Assembly: GCA_014529385.2 (NCBI GenBank) | Contig: CM043948.1 | Coordinates: 80,712,760 to 80,776,759, forward strand | Reading direction: 5' to 3' | Length of the DNA: 64,000 nucleotides | DNA from: Adiantum capillus-veneris | Lineage: Eukaryota; Streptophyta; Polypodiopsida; Polypodiales; Pteridaceae | Shown here: one piece after another, positions 46,755-58,007 of the stretch | Position numbering within the stretch: the stretch's first letter is position 1 | Layout: every line of letters starts with the position of its first letter | Made by a program: the position numbers and the translations under genes | The notes under the pieces: model-generated | Told to the model about the DNA's origin: nothing | The model's input: the letters and a program-made list of their open reading frames with translations, nothing else | Databases searched by the model: none

Positions 46755-49700
46755 ATGGCTTTCTCTTATCCGGAGTTTCATGGAAGAAGTGATGAAGATG
46801 TGGAAGACTTTTTGGAAAAGATGGAGGTTGCCTGCATTAGCAACCAGATTCATGACCCTACGCAGATGCTACGTCTTCTCCAAATCTGTTTGAAGAGTGA
46901 TGCACGAGTTTCGTCCAAAGCATTTGAAGAGGAATTGCGTGTGGCTGATCCACCTGTAAGATTGAGTTGGGACAATCTAAGGCATGGATTGAAAGTGGAG
47001 TTTGTGAAGACAGAAGATCCTGACAAAGTGTGGCAAGAAGTACAGGCTTTAGTGCAAAAGGAAGGTGAGCCAGTAGATGCGTACATACGTAAGTTCTCAT
47101 TGGCATGGGAGCGGATGTGCAAGGCCTTAGCACCACAGGTACCCCCGCCTGACATGATGAAGAAGGATAGGTTCTTGGCTGGTCTTTGGGAGAATATACG
47201 TTGGAGAGTGGAGCTAAAGAAGCTCAGGACATACGAAGATGCACTAGAGGTAGCAAGGAACAAAGAGTGGAAGTTGAGGAAAATGAGCCAGTTAGGGGTG
47301 GAGTCTTTGCCCATTAGGTCTGAATTTCAGCCTATGGATTCTTCGCAAGGTCGGGTTCATCATGAACCAGTGGTTGCTGTTACTCCTCAGGTTATGCCAG
47401 TAGTGGTCACTACAGCAATGCAAGATGATGGGCTAAGGCAAGACATGAGACAAGTGGTAGATTTGATGAAGAATCTCAGCCTAAACATGCTAGGTCAAGT
47501 GGAAAATAATCGAGGTCGAGGGAGGTTTGCAAATCAGCCAGGAGGTGAAGAAAGACCTAGGAATGGTGCTGGACAAAGCAATGGTAGGTTCTGGAGGCAG
47601 ACGCCCACATGTTACAATTGTGTAGAGTTGGGTCACATCAGCCCGCAATGTGATAAGCCACCAAGGATGGGGGGAGACATGTATCCATTGCCAAGACAGG
47701 TGCTAACTAGGTCAAATGATTATGGCATCGAAATTAAGGGAGATGAAGGAACCAGTGGATTAACCCAGGAGGAAAAGGGAAAGACAAAAGTGTTAAGTGT
47801 GGTTACCTTAGAGAAGGCATCAAAGCTAGAGGATACATTAGGGATCCCTATTGGGAAGAGGACGACAGAGGACAAGGAAGGAAGAAGTGCCCCAGGTCCT
47901 AGTAAAAAGAAGGGAAAGAGTCATGAAGATGAAGATGTCAAGGCCAAGAGAAAAAAGAGGGCTCGTCGCAAGTTTCATGTTTCAAATTTTCCACTAGGGA
48001 ATGGGCAATTAAGCTATGACTTGAAGGAGGATCTGACGAGCAAGAAGGCAGATGTTACTTTTGGGCAGCTTATAGAGATGGTGCCTAAGCTAAAGCGACA
48101 GTGGAAGAGGATGGTTAACCCAATGGAGAAAGAGCCAGAGAGACGTTCAGTAAAGGTGTTGGCAATGGATGAGCTACCAGACATTTGTCCAATAGTAGAT
48201 GTGTGGCATAAAAAGAAAAATTTGGGACAAGGTTATGTGGATGGCGGAGCCCAAATATGCGTCATAACACACTCATGCGTTGAGAAGATGGGTCTCACAG
48301 TGGCTGGGGTGTCAAGTTTCCGGATTAGATTGGCCAACCATCAAAAAGTAAAATGTTTGGGTGTTGTAAAGAGCTTAGGAGTGGAGGCGTATGATGCAAA
48401 GGCGGTGGTTGATTTTCATGTGATGCCAGCAGGATTGGGAGCATATCCTATTATACTGGGTAGACCATGGTTACGTGCAGTGGGAGCTGTTCAAGATTGG
48501 CGACATGGTACGATTAGCCTCTATGGAAAGGCATGTGCCAAGAAGCTATACAATATGGACACAAGGAAACGATTAGAGGAGCTTTATGAAGATGAGGATG
48601 AGTCTAGTGATGAAGACTCTTCCACGGTGACAGATGAGGACAGTGATAGCACTACCAGCAGAGATGAGGATGCTGATGTTGCATTTCTTTTGATGGATAA
48701 AGAAATCCAGGAGTCTGGTTTAATCGCATTTGTAAATGAAGTTGAGGATGAAAGTGAAGGGCCTTATGAAGTGATTGAAGGGCTGATGCAAACCAAAGTT
48801 GAGTTGTTAAAGAAGCAGGAATTGATGACACAAATGATCAGCGGAGACCTCTCAGCTATGGAGAAGGAGATATATTTGCACATGCTGGCTAGTTTTCCTG
48901 AATTGTTCATTACTTCATATGAAGAGATAAGAGGGTTCAAGGGTGAAGAGATGCATATAGAGCTGAAAGAAGGTGCTAAACCAGTGCGGCAAAGGCTAAG
49001 AAGGATGGGTCAAGAGCAAATGGAAGCCTTGCGAGAAGAGGTGGAAAAGTTATTGAAGGCAGGGTTCATAGTCCCTATGGAGACCACAGAATGGGTGAGT
49101 CCAGTTGTAGTCAGTCCAAAGAAGGATGGGAAGTGGAGAATTTGTGTAGATTTTAAACCCTTAAATGCAACCACTAAGAAGAACCCATATCCTCTTCCAT
49201 TCATCGATCAGATCTTGGATTCAGTGGCAGGTTATGAGAGGTACAGTGTGTGTGATGGTTTTTCAGGCTATTTTCAATTGAAGATTGCTCTTAAAGACCG
49301 CACAAAGACAACTTTTATTACGCCATGGGGCTGCTATTGCTATACAGTATTTCCGTTTGGGTTGTCAAATGGACCTTCCTTCTATCAAGAGAGAGCAAAT
49401 TGGGTGTTGGAACCATTCATTGGTAGTTGTGTTAAAGCTTTTATGGATGACTTCTGTGTCTATAGCAGTAGGGCTGAACACCATGAGAAGTTGCAGATGG
49501 TATTGGCTCGATATGATGAATGTGGAGGACAACTAAATCCAAAGAAATGTCATCTAGCACAGCCAAGGGTGAAGTTAATTGGCCATATGGTGTCAGAAAA
49601 TGGCATTGAGGCTGATCCTGACAAGGTTAAGTCTATTATTCTTCTTCCATCACCTACAAGTACAAAGCAATTGGCAACCTTTATACACAAAGTGAAGTAC

Positions 49701-49760
49701 ATGGCACGGTTTATTCCATTGTCTTCGCAGCTTCTTTATCCATTACAGAAGTGGCAAAGC
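46755..49760 (+). CDS. T1 gag-protease-reverse transcriptase polyprotein
   Basis: Best start is the ATG at 46755 (GCCATGG context, MAFSYPEFHGRSDEDVEDF). The Gag core covers about residues 1-200 (PVDAYIRKFSLAWERM, LAGLWENIRWRVEL). The knuckle CYNCVELGHISPQC is near 47609-47650, followed by a Lys/Glu-rich stretch. The protease-like block GYVDGGAQICVITHSCVEKM (about 48232-48290, D-G-G in place of D-S/T-G) and an Asp/Glu/Ser acidic region (48580-48690) come next. RT has MEALREEVEKLLKAGFIVPM, SPKKDGKWRICVDFKPLN, CDGFSGYFQLKIA, FPFGLSNGPSFYQ and the catalytic FMDDFCVYS (about 49438-49464). A one-base loss near 49752 ends the correct frame. Confidence 0.88.
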
Positions 49761-51703
49761 ATGATCCATTGCAATGGGATGACAAGTGTGAAGAAGTGTT
49801 TCAAGAGGTGAAAGAGGTGTTAGGGGGGTTGTCAGCCATGCAGGCTCCTGATTGGGAGAAAGTGTTTTATGTAAATCCATCAGTAGGGGATGATGCCATT
49901 GGAGCCATGCTATTGCAAAAGGGGAAGGGCAGCCATTATATGAAGCCACTGTATTGTGCAAGCCGAGTGAAGTTGGTAGCGGAGAGAAAGTTCTCGGAAG
50001 TAGAGCTAGTGATGGCCAGTGTACTATTTGCTTGTCGACGATTTCTTCATCACTTGCTACCACGACCTTTTGTTTTCTTGACGAGTTATGCCTTTTTGCC
50101 ACAATTAATTAATGGCACTAACATGTCAAATGTGGTCAAGAAATGGGTAATTGAGCTGCAAGAATTTGAGTTCTCTTTTCTAGTGGAAGATAGTACAAGG
50201 GCTACCCTAGCTGATTTGTTGACCTACAAGGAGAATCCCCTTATTGTTAAGGAAGAGGTGGTGAGAAAGGTAGTTGAAGAAGTGCCACAGATCAGCAATG
50301 CACATGTGTTGTTCTTTGATGGTTCATACAGAAAGAGCCATGATGCGGCTTCAGGGGGTATAGCACTTTATGATCCAGAGGGGAAGCTAGTATGCAAGAG
50401 AGGGTTCAAATTGGATGCTCATAGTAACAATGAGGCTGAATATGCTACCTTGGAAGCCAGTTTACACATTTGTTTGAAGCATGGGGTTCGAAGGTTGAGC
50501 ATAAAAGGTGATGCCTTGTTAGTGGTGAAGCAAGTGCTGGGTGTGTGGAAGAGCAAGAACACCTCATTGAAGGAAAAGTGCTTCAGAATTAAAAGCCTGT
50601 TAAAAAAGTTCGAAGCATGGAGCATCAGACACATTGAACGTGCTCTAAATGGAGAGGCACATGAAGCAGCTCAAGGCATGATTGGGAAGCTATTTGTGTT
50701 GAGGACCACTTTACCTCTTTATCATGGCCGGGAAAGTTTGGCTCAAGAAGAGGAGTTTTTGCTAACAGGAATCATTTCAAAGGAGATTCAGAAGTATAAG
50801 AAGTATGGCTTTGTGCGTAGAGCATACAGGTACAAATTGATTGGTGATGTCTTATACATGAAAGGGGCTGATCTCGTGTTGAGACGTGTACCTTGGCGAG
50901 AGGAGCTTTATAGACTGTTGGAAGAGAATCACGAAGGCGCATGTGGTGGCAATTTTGCTCTAAAGATCACCTTGCATAAGATTTTGCAAGAGGGGTATGT
51001 ATGGCCTAGTTTGCACAAGGATGTTCACCATTGGTGTAGGTCTTGCAATAGGTGTCAAGCATTTGGGAAGAGAGTGCTGAAGCCAGAGCTACCAAAAACC
51101 ATTATGACGTTTGATGTGTTTGAAAAGTGGGGGATTGATGCAATAGGCCCGTTACCTATCACAAGCAGGGGCAAAAGCTATATTTTGACTGCGGTGGACT
51201 ATCTCTCTAGATGGGCAGAGGCTATAGCAGTAAAACAGATCGCTGCAAAGGATGTGGCAAAATTTGTGTATGATGAAATATGTTGCAAGTTTGGGGTGCC
51301 ATTGGAGCTACTTTCAGATAAGGGGCAAGGATTTAGAGCTAAACTGCTAGACTTTTTATGTGCAAAGATGAAGATTAGGCACCAGCATACCACTCCTTAT
51401 TACCCGCAGTGTAACGGCTTAAATGAAAGATTCAATGGTGAGTTGGTACAAATTCTTTCTAAAGTGACAGAGCACCAAGGAAAGAATTGGGATTTGGAAT
51501 TGCCTAGTGCATTATGGGCTTACCGTACTTTGGTGAAGACAGGTACAGGGTTTACTCCATTTCATTTGGTGTATGGAAAGGAAGCACTATTGCCTGTGGA
51601 GGTAGAGTTGCCTGTGGTCAAGATGTTAGAGAAGTTGCTTGGGCCGCCTAGTAATTCAAAGAGAGGCTCTTGCCGTTACAAGAGGTTCAGTTGCATAGGA
51701 TGA
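49751..51703 (+). CDS. T1 RNase H, second RNase H and integrase
   Basis: Continues T1 pol after the frameshift. First a Ty3 RNase H-like part, eroded at its catalytic sites (VFYVNPSVGDDAIGAMLLQK, SEVELVMASVLFACRRFLHH). Then a second RNase H of the RVT_3 type: LFFDGSYRKSHDAASGGIAL (D), NNEAEYATLEASLH (E), SIKGDALLVVKQ (D). Then integrase: HEGACGGN...WCRSCNRCQAF zinc region, WGIDAIGPLP (D), LSDKGQGFRAK (D), CNGLNERFNGEL (E) and ALWAYRTLVKTGTGFTPFHL. A frame error near 51660 ends it early, and the tail continues from 51728 in the same frame after a compensating shift. Confidence 0.88.
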   Translation: MAKHDPLQWDDKCEEVFQEVKEVLGGLSAMQAPDWEKVFYVNPSVGDDAIGAMLLQKGKGSHYMKPLYCASRVKLVAERKFSEVELVMASVLFACRRFLHHLLPRPFVFLTSYAFLPQLINGTNMSNVVKKWVIELQEFEFSFLVEDSTRATLADLLTYKENPLIVKEEVVRKVVEEVPQISNAHVLFFDGSYRKSHDAASGGIALYDPEGKLVCKRGFKLDAHSNNEAEYATLEASLHICLKHGVRRLSIKGDALLVVKQVLGVWKSKNTSLKEKCFRIKSLLKKFEAWSIRHIERALNGEAHEAAQGMIGKLFVLRTTLPLYHGRESLAQEEEFLLTGIISKEIQKYKKYGFVRRAYRYKLIGDVLYMKGADLVLRRVPWREELYRLLEENHEGACGGNFALKITLHKILQEGYVWPSLHKDVHHWCRSCNRCQAFGKRVLKPELPKTIMTFDVFEKWGIDAIGPLPITSRGKSYILTAVDYLSRWAEAIAVKQIAAKDVAKFVYDEICCKFGVPLELLSDKGQGFRAKLLDFLCAKMKIRHQHTTPYYPQCNGLNERFNGELVQILSKVTEHQGKNWDLELPSALWAYRTLVKTGTGFTPFHLVYGKEALLPVEVELPVVKMLEKLLGPPSNSKRGSCRYKRFSCIG

Positions 51704-52093
51704 GCGCATTGGAGCAATTATGGGCAGATGCAGGATAAGGCTTTGGCAAAGATAAATGAAAAGGTCAAAAGTAAGGGTATCAAGAAGCATGACTTGGTTT
51801 TGCGCTACAATAGTAAGTTGGACAACACCTTCCAAAAGAAGTTTCAAATTAAGTGGGAAGGCCCTTTCAAGGTAGTGGAGTGTTTCCCGAATGGTACATA
51901 TCAGTTGGCTAACATAGATGGGTTTCTACATAAGTCAAGGGTAAATGGATTGCGTCTTAAATTGTATCATGCCAGGTTGAGGATGGTCGAGCAAGATGAG
52001 CTGTCTGTGGATCAAGGAGTGTTGGTGAAGGATGAGGAGACTCGTGACGCTGCGAGTCTCATATCGCTTTTTGCTGCTGCTAATCATGAATAA
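51704..52093 (+). pseudogene. T1 integrase C-terminus
   Basis: KALAKINEKVKSKGIKKHDL, YNSKLDNTFQKKFQIKWEGP, FPNGTYQLANIDG and RVNGLRLKLYHARL, the C-terminal DNA-binding part of Tat-type integrases. The stretch 51660-51733 is readable in another frame, showing two compensating one-base errors. It ends in TAA at 52091-52093. Confidence 0.8.
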
Positions 52094-52100
52094 TCTAGCA

Positions 52101-52121
52101 GGCTAGGGGATGGGCAAATTA
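52101..52121 (+). other. T1 polypurine-like tract
   Basis: GGCTAGGGGATGGG followed by CAAATTA right before the 3' LTR, at the site where the plus-strand primer is expected. Confidence 0.6.
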
Positions 52122-53264
52122 TGTCAGGAGTTTTTTGGAGCAAGGGATTGCGCATATGTACATATACATGCATGGTGCATCGAATAAAGGATTGCCCAAT
52201 TTTCATAGCCAGGTGGTTACGTGGGGCCCACGTGTGTACAGGTAGGACAGGGTGTACATAGTGCAGCGATTTTAACTATTACCAGTACCAATGTGTTTTT
52301 TCTACAATAAGGAGGAGTTGATAGCGCGTAAAACTTCTCGAGGAAGCTATCCGCGGGCCGACGACATGAGGTAAGCAGGTGCGTCAGATGGCATCTAGTG
52401 GCGTCACGACGTCGAATGGGGTCCGTACTTGCACGCGGAGAAGTACGGACACGACGTGGGTGTTTTCTTGTGATACTTATGCAGAAAGGTCATCATGAGG
52501 ACCACTTTTTGGGGCTACTTCACGTGGTTGCGGGATGCATTATTGGGAAAAACTGAGTGCCAGGTGTGCGGATGATGCAAAAAGGTGACAACTATGCACT
52601 GTGAGGTCAGTTTTTGGCCTGTTCGGGGTCCGTTTGAGGTCATTTAGAAGGCCAAGGGTGCCCAAGTAATAAAGCTAAGTGTGGGAACTGAAAAAACTGA
52701 GAGAAGACCAGAAAAAACGTGGAGAAGAGAGGAGGAACAGCCGCAGGTGTGTTTTTGGGGTTTCTGGAGCCTGTTTTGGTCGTAAACTGCTCATCCGATG
52801 TCGGATTTGAGCACTTTAACATTGTAGACTGGGGTTTTGGGCCGTTCCGGACGCGATGGAGTCATCCATTTTGCCAAATTCCTCACTCTTTTTCTACTGT
52901 TTTAGCCGTGTAAGTTTCTCCTATGAGCGAAGATTCTGCTCCAATTTGTGATTGTATCTGGTATCTTTTACCCATATTGTGTGAGCTATTTGTCCCATTG
53001 GTGTTGGCCCAAGCTCAATTGTATCTAAACATCAGAAATTCTCCTCTTTTGAGCTGAGTTTTTTGGGTGTGTGTGTGTGTGTGTGTGTCTGTGTGGAGTG
53101 GGGAAGTGGATAGTCTCTCTCCTCTCACTCCAGAGGTGTGTTCCCTGTCTCGGCCAGGTGTGTTGTGTAAGCCGAGTGGTGTCCCATAGTGTGTGTGTGT
53201 ATCATTCCAAGAGTGTGTGTCGGGTCGTTATAGAGGCGCTGTGTGTGTTTTCATCCCGCTCACA
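52122..53264 (+). repeat. T1 3' LTR (1143 bp)
   Basis: Starts TGTCAGGAGTTTTTTGGAGC and ends CATCCCGCTCACA, collinear with 44547-45700. Differences are scattered substitutions and a shorter second (GT)n tract. Confidence 0.92.
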
Positions 53265-53268
53265 ACGC
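53265..53268. repeat. T1 target-site duplication, right copy (ACGC)
   Basis: Same four bases as 44543-44546. G3 integrase reading resumes directly with CATGTGAGATTG. Confidence 0.85.
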
Positions 53269-53880
53269 CATGTGAGATTGTTGAAAATGCTGCGAAGGTT
53301 TCATCCTTCCTGAGCACGAAAGATTAGATATTTGCGAGATTTGGATACGGCTTTTGCCAAGGTTCGCGAGACTTTGCAGGAGTCTCAAGAACGACAGAAA
53401 AAGGCAGCGGATCGTCATCGTCGCGACTTGAAATTGAAGGAGGATGATTGGGTGCTCTTATGTTTTGAGAAGGCACGCCTACGAAAGAAAAAAGGGAAAG
53501 GAGAGGCTTTTTCCAAAGCTTAGTATGCGATACTACGGACCTTTCCAGATCACTGACAAGATAAATGATGTCTCCTTCCGATTGAAACTGCCAGATACTT
53601 GGAGGATTCATAATGCATTGCACGTGAGTCTCTTGAAACCTGTTAAGGGTGATGTGCCTGATGATGCGGAGCCTGATGAGCAACCCGAAGTGGGAGAAAA
53701 CGAGGAGATCCTTGTTCCTGAAGAGATTTTGGCACATAACGATACGAAGAAAGGTAAAGTCCGAAGGCGGTTCTTGGTTTAGTTGAAGAACTTTCCTGCA
53801 TTTGATGCGAAGTGGATGGAGAAGGAGGACCTAGCAGATACTCCTCGGATTGTGAAACTTTACCTCGATGTTTTGGTTTA
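53269..53880 (+). pseudogene. G3 integrase C-terminus and chromodomain
   Basis: Continues the G3 integrase cut at 44546: [60 protein letters not shown] and [15 protein letters not shown]. Then a chromodomain-type end: [23 protein letters not shown], stop, LKNFPAFDAKWMEKEDLAD. Chromodomains can direct integration to certain chromatin. One frameshift near 53510 and a stop at about 53781 are present. Confidence 0.82.
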
Positions 53881-54486
53881 GCATAGTCTACTCCAAACGG
53901 AACCCAGAAACTCAGCTTGGCCGAAGATCTGATGCAGTGGGATGCACAAGAGGGGAGTTTCTCCGCTGCTTTGTCAATAGATGCCTCGATTTTGATACTA
54001 AAGTCACTGATGTCTCTTTGAGCTTCAGGGATACTGTGAGCTGACAGTATTCTGCTTGATGACTTTATGAAATGAATTCCTGATAATGATACTGATTTGT
54101 TCTTGACTTCTTGTGAGTGCAGGAACTGATAGCCGAAATGACTGTAGCATTTTGGTCTGAGTGATCTCAAATAGACATGGTTGCAATAGGGGTTAATCAA
54201 TCGAACATCGATGAGGTCACGATTGGACCTAGATGTGATTGCTAGCTACATTCCCGATAAATCATGGTCTAAGATCCGAATGAATGTTGAATGTCATGTG
54301 ATGTAATGTGATGTCTGGTGATGTCCTCTGATGTCGTGTGATGTGACTGTCGATTTTGTACATGTGCTAGATGTGTGTTCCTAGTACGTAGGTACTAACA
54401 GTCAGTGTCTGCTGAGACGGTTTATGGCTTTTGTCGGTTTTGCAGGCGTAATCGCGGTCGATTACAATGCTTTTAAGAGGGGGGAA
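53881..54486 (+). other. G3 3' untranslated region and polypurine tract
   Basis: No ORF. Short GATGT-type repeats lie near 54297-54347. The polypurine tract AAGAGGGGGGAA lies at 54475-54486 directly before the 3' LTR. The same order is seen in G2. Confidence 0.75.
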
Positions 54487-55020
54487 TGTCTCAAAGTGAT
54501 GACGTGGCGGACAACAGAAACCCTAATTTCTGCCAAAAACCCTAAAATTCTTGCAAACCCTAATTTCTGCTAGAAACCCTAATTTCCGGAAATCGCGGAG
54601 GCTGGAAAAATAAAAATAAAAAATTTGGAAAATGATGAGCTACGCGAATTTTGCTTTTTTTTATAAAAAAAGAGAAAAGACTCTCTAAGAGAGAGAGAGA
54701 ACTGATGCTTTTTATTTTAAAAGCTTTTGGGGCTCTGCTTTTGGGCATCCCTTGTACCTTTAAACTAGTGGTGAGGGCCTCACTTCTCAGAGCATCTAGA
54801 CGCAGAATCTGAGAGTGAAACCCTAGCCACTCTCTTGTACTTTGATGTGATTAATATAAAAAGAAATACCGAAAGGGGCGCCAGTCTTTGGGGCCAATAT
54901 CTCTAGGCACGGAACTCCGCCGGGCCAGTGCAAATCTATTGTGATCTGTGAATTGTTTTCAAGTGGTTATTTGGTGCTGTCGCGGTTGATTCTTGACTTG
55001 GAGTGTCCAAGTCTGTTACA
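54487..55020 (+). repeat. G3 3' LTR (534 bp)
   Basis: Starts TGTCTCAAAGTGATGACG and ends TCCAAGTCTGTTACA. It has the same AAACCCTAA words as the 5' LTR at about 54516-54592. It is followed by CAGGC, the right target copy. Confidence 0.92.
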
Positions 55021-55600
55021 CAGGCAGGGATCGGTGGATTACTATGCAGGTTTAGGGTTGTCTGATGGGCTTCCTGAACATCTACGCGCCTAATGTGGCG
55101 AGCGCACGTGTAGAGTTTTGGGCTCACATTGCAAAGTCTCTGCCACAGGCAAAGCAATGGTGCATTGGGGGAGACTTCAACATCTTGGAGGACCCAGCTG
55201 ACAGAGTTGGAGGTAGCCATACTACTGTGCATGGAAATGAGTTGGCGGCTTGGGAGAGGTTATGTATGACTTTGCGGGTTTTAGATGTGTGGAAGCATTC
55301 TAGCTTTGTGAGGCCACCAGACAGCTTGGCCTTCTCTCGTTCGGACCGTCGAGTGGGAGGAGCGAATCCATCATGGATAGATCGCTTCTACACTAGTGAT
55401 CACTTTTGTTACTTGGGAGGGATTGTTGGCATTTTGGTTGGGACTTCCTTTTCGAACCATACACCAGGCCTCGCAATGACTGATAGGCAGAGGAGGGGGA
55501 GCACGATGCTATGCATCCAAGAGAGTGTCTTGTTGGACTATGCACTCAAAGAGCGAGTGGAGGCTCTTTGAACAGAGAGCTTAGACGCATGGGACTCTCT
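55021..55600 (+). pseudogene. LINE A2 endonuclease unit E, right part
   Basis: Continues the LINE A2 unit interrupted at 39863: CAGGCAGGGATCGGTGGATT, then GFLNIYAPNVASARVEFW, WCIGGDFNILEDPADRVGG, IDRFYTSDHF and SFSNHTPG (SDHAP degraded). This unit has the full text after GCTCACATT that units B and D lack. LINE homology fades after 55600, and no RT follows. Confidence 0.82.
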
Positions 55601-56880
55601 TAATATCTAGGAGGCTAAAAAAGAAAGATTTGGACATTTGTTCAACTCCACTGGTATCAGCATAGTGTAAGGAGGCTCTAATTTAAGTTTGGTAGAATTT
55701 GGACTTATAAGTTATCAAATAGGCTCAAAAATCTTTGAAAACAAACTGCAAACACAAAACTTGGCTTAAAAACCTCAAAACCCAACCAAACTACATGAAA
55801 CTTGGTTTGTGGACTGCTTTGAGTGCATACAACCAGTGCAAGCCAAAAAAGTTGAAAAATCACCTCATTTGATCTCAAGATAAGAAGCCCGCTTAATATC
55901 TTCTACCCTAAAAATTAAACTTTTGCAAGTTTTTTCAAAGGGGGTTGGGTTTAGGGAAGTAATAGAGTGCTTGGCAGAAGTTTCAACCAATTTGGACATT
56001 ATTTGACTTGCATGACCACTAAAATTGCAACCAAATACAGGAATTATTGGGTATTGAGACCAAATTGACAAAAAATTGAAATAATCTCATTCAGAGCTTA
56101 TTGAGAACATACTTGAAAAGTGTGAACAAGAAACAGTGCAAAATTGTCATTTTTTGGCCTAGTAGATAATAAGCACGCTTTTTATCTACTCCTGGCCAGA
56201 GAGGTCAAATTTGACATTTTTTGGTCCGGATAGTTGGTAGACATCTTAAGCAACTATCCTAGCAAGTTTGAAGTCATTTGGACATTGTTACTTGAAGTTG
56301 ATTTTTCTAAAATTAAAGGTTGCCGATTGACAGTATGGCTGTTTTGACAGGATTGAAGCAAAAATTTGCATCAAGAGTTCTTGTGTATTCTTGTGATGAA
56401 TAGACTAATTTATATACTCTTGATTTCACATGGAGATTGGAAACAGCTTGGGAAATTCCCAAGTTGAATTTACGATATCTGAAACGGATTGGTATTGATA
56501 CGGAAAGCCAGGTATTCATTTTCATTGAGAAGTTCAAATATTTATGTACCAAAGGTCACGCCGTTTTGTCGTGAATCAAGGTTATAATCGAGAGACTGAG
56601 AGTAGAGTATCTACGTAAGAAAGCATAAACCAGGGGAAGCCTTTAAAGACTATCGCAAAAGAAATGTCAAACACTTACTCCGACTCAAGTTCCGAGATGT
56701 CTTCCTTCTCAACCCAATCAAGGACTGGAACCTCTGTTAGGTTCAAGCACATTTTGACATTCTATAAGACTAAAGAACAGTGCAAGTGGGTCAGATATAC
56801 CTAGTAAACGTTTGAAAGTTTCCCAAAAAAAGTGACGAAAATGATACGATCTTAGAAGACAAAAACAATGAAGGGGGATC
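55601..56880 (+). other. Non-coding stretch, possible G4 primer site and leader
   Basis: No ORF with a recognised domain. TGGTATCAGCATAG at 55652-55665 resembles a tRNA-Met primer site (TGGTATCAGAGC) and is preceded by CCA. If it is real, it marks the 5' end of the G4 internal region. The rest is AT-rich. Confidence 0.35.
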
Positions 56881-56904
56881 GAAGAGAAAGTTCAGAAAAG
56901 AGTT

Positions 56905-57520
56905 GAGAAAATGACTCAGTCAATGTCATCGGAATTCGAAGAGTCGAAACCAAGATCGAGAAGATCCATGTTGGTAGACAAAATATACGAACCGATCAAA
57001 GCAGCCTTGGAAGCTTTGGAAGCGAGGTTGAAAGCAGGACAAACATTGGAAACAAAATGGAGTCAATGTCATCGGAATTTGAAGAGTTGAAAGATCCGGA
57101 GGATCCGTGTTGGTAGACAAAATATACGAACCGATCAAAGCAGCCTTGGAAGCTTTCGAAGCGAGGTTGAAAGTGGGACAAACATTGGAAACAAAATGGA
57201 AAAACTATCCAACACCGAACATGGCAGACGCTCGAAGCTGACAGAAACTTAGTGCAAATCACGCAATCAATGCTAGAGAAACAAAAGTCGAAATTGGAAA
57301 TCATAGGCCCTTGAAGAATTGCATAGGAAAGAATCGCGGGCAAAGATTGTCAAATCTGCATGGAAGGATCTGCAACAAACCATAGAAAAGATGGGTATAA
57401 CGGGAATAACAAAGAAAAACCTTGAAGAATTGCATAGGAAAGAATCACGGGCAAAGATAGTCAAATCCGTGCCCATGAACAAAGTCGGAGATCATTGCAA
57501 AGGAAATGAAGGAAACATGA
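56905..57520 (+). repeat. Tandem duplications in the G4 gag-like region
   Basis: A unit of about 135 bp (TCAATGTCATCGGAATT ... CAAACATTGGAAACAAAATGG) occurs twice at 56927-57061 and 57062-57200. A second repeat (CTTGAAGAATTGCATAGGAA, GCAAAGAT, GTCAAATC) occurs at about 57311-57360 and 57421-57470. Confidence 0.8.
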
Positions 57521-57539
57521 CCCTTCTAGGATAGTACAA

Positions 57540-57885
57540 TGATGTAACGACCATGGCTATTCTAAACAGCGGGGCAAGTATAGCCATAGAAACGAAAGCG
57601 GTTTGAGAAGCCTGTGGGGAAGCCAACAATTAGCAAACACAAATGAAACTGCAATTGGCAGATGGGCATATTGGGAAACCAATGGGTTTATTGGAAAATT
57701 TGATAGTCAGCTCTTGTCGAATTAACTACCAACACACTTTTGACATTGTAGATTTCAAGAAATAACTAAACTATGAAATTATTTTGAGAAGACCTTTCAT
57801 GAGACAAATACGGTTGCTTCAAGATTGGAAAAACGACTATCTTTATTTGAACAAGTTGCATCAATTACACGGGTAAACTTGAAGG
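57540..57885 (+). pseudogene. G4 retropepsin-like protease relic
   Basis: VTTMAILNSGASIAIETKAV with the catalytic D changed to N (NSGAS), then LQLADGHIGKPMGLLENLIV, INYQHTFDIVDF and RRPFMRQIRLLQDW, the flap-to-end order of Ty3 proteases. Interrupted by three stops. Confidence 0.65.
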
Positions 57886-57999
57886 ATCATTACTACAAGG
57901 ATGTTCTGAGAACACCAATCTAGGAATTGGAAACAAAAATCTCATCGAAAACTAAACTGTCATCACAAAGACACTTCAATTTGGATGTGTGGAGCTTCT

Positions 58000-58007
58000 G
58001 AGAGTGG
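58000..58007. repeat. MITE target-site duplication, left (GAGAGTGG)
   Basis: Eight bases repeated exactly at 58424-58431. Confidence 0.85.

Larger units (their letters stand above)
44547..53264 (+). mobile_element. Ty3/gypsy element T1, Tat-like with two RNase H domains
   Basis: 8.7-kb element nested in G3. 5' LTR 44547-45700, non-tRNA-Met primer site after it, a gag-protease-RT frame, then an RNase H, a second RVT_3-type RNase H, integrase, purine tract and 3' LTR 52122-53264. A second, archaeal-type RNase H is the mark of the plant Tat/Ogre lineage. The target duplication is the 4-bp ACGC. The LTRs differ at about 30-33 of 1140 positions by eye plus repeat-length changes. Two or three single-base frameshifts make it inactive. 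Confidence 0.9.
39864..55020 (+). mobile_element. Ty3/gypsy element G3 (chromovirus-like), split by T1
   Basis: Complete frame of an LTR retrotransposon: 5' LTR 39864-40401, tRNA-Met primer site 40403-40414, gag, protease, RT, RNase H, integrase, chromodomain, polypurine tract 54475-54486 and 3' LTR 54487-55020. Element T1 (44547-53264) sits in the integrase gene, so G3 itself is about 6.4 kb. It is flanked by CACGC/CAGGC. The LTRs differ at about 22 of 530 positions by eye. Frameshifts, stops and a deletion in integrase make it inactive. Confidence 0.9.
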
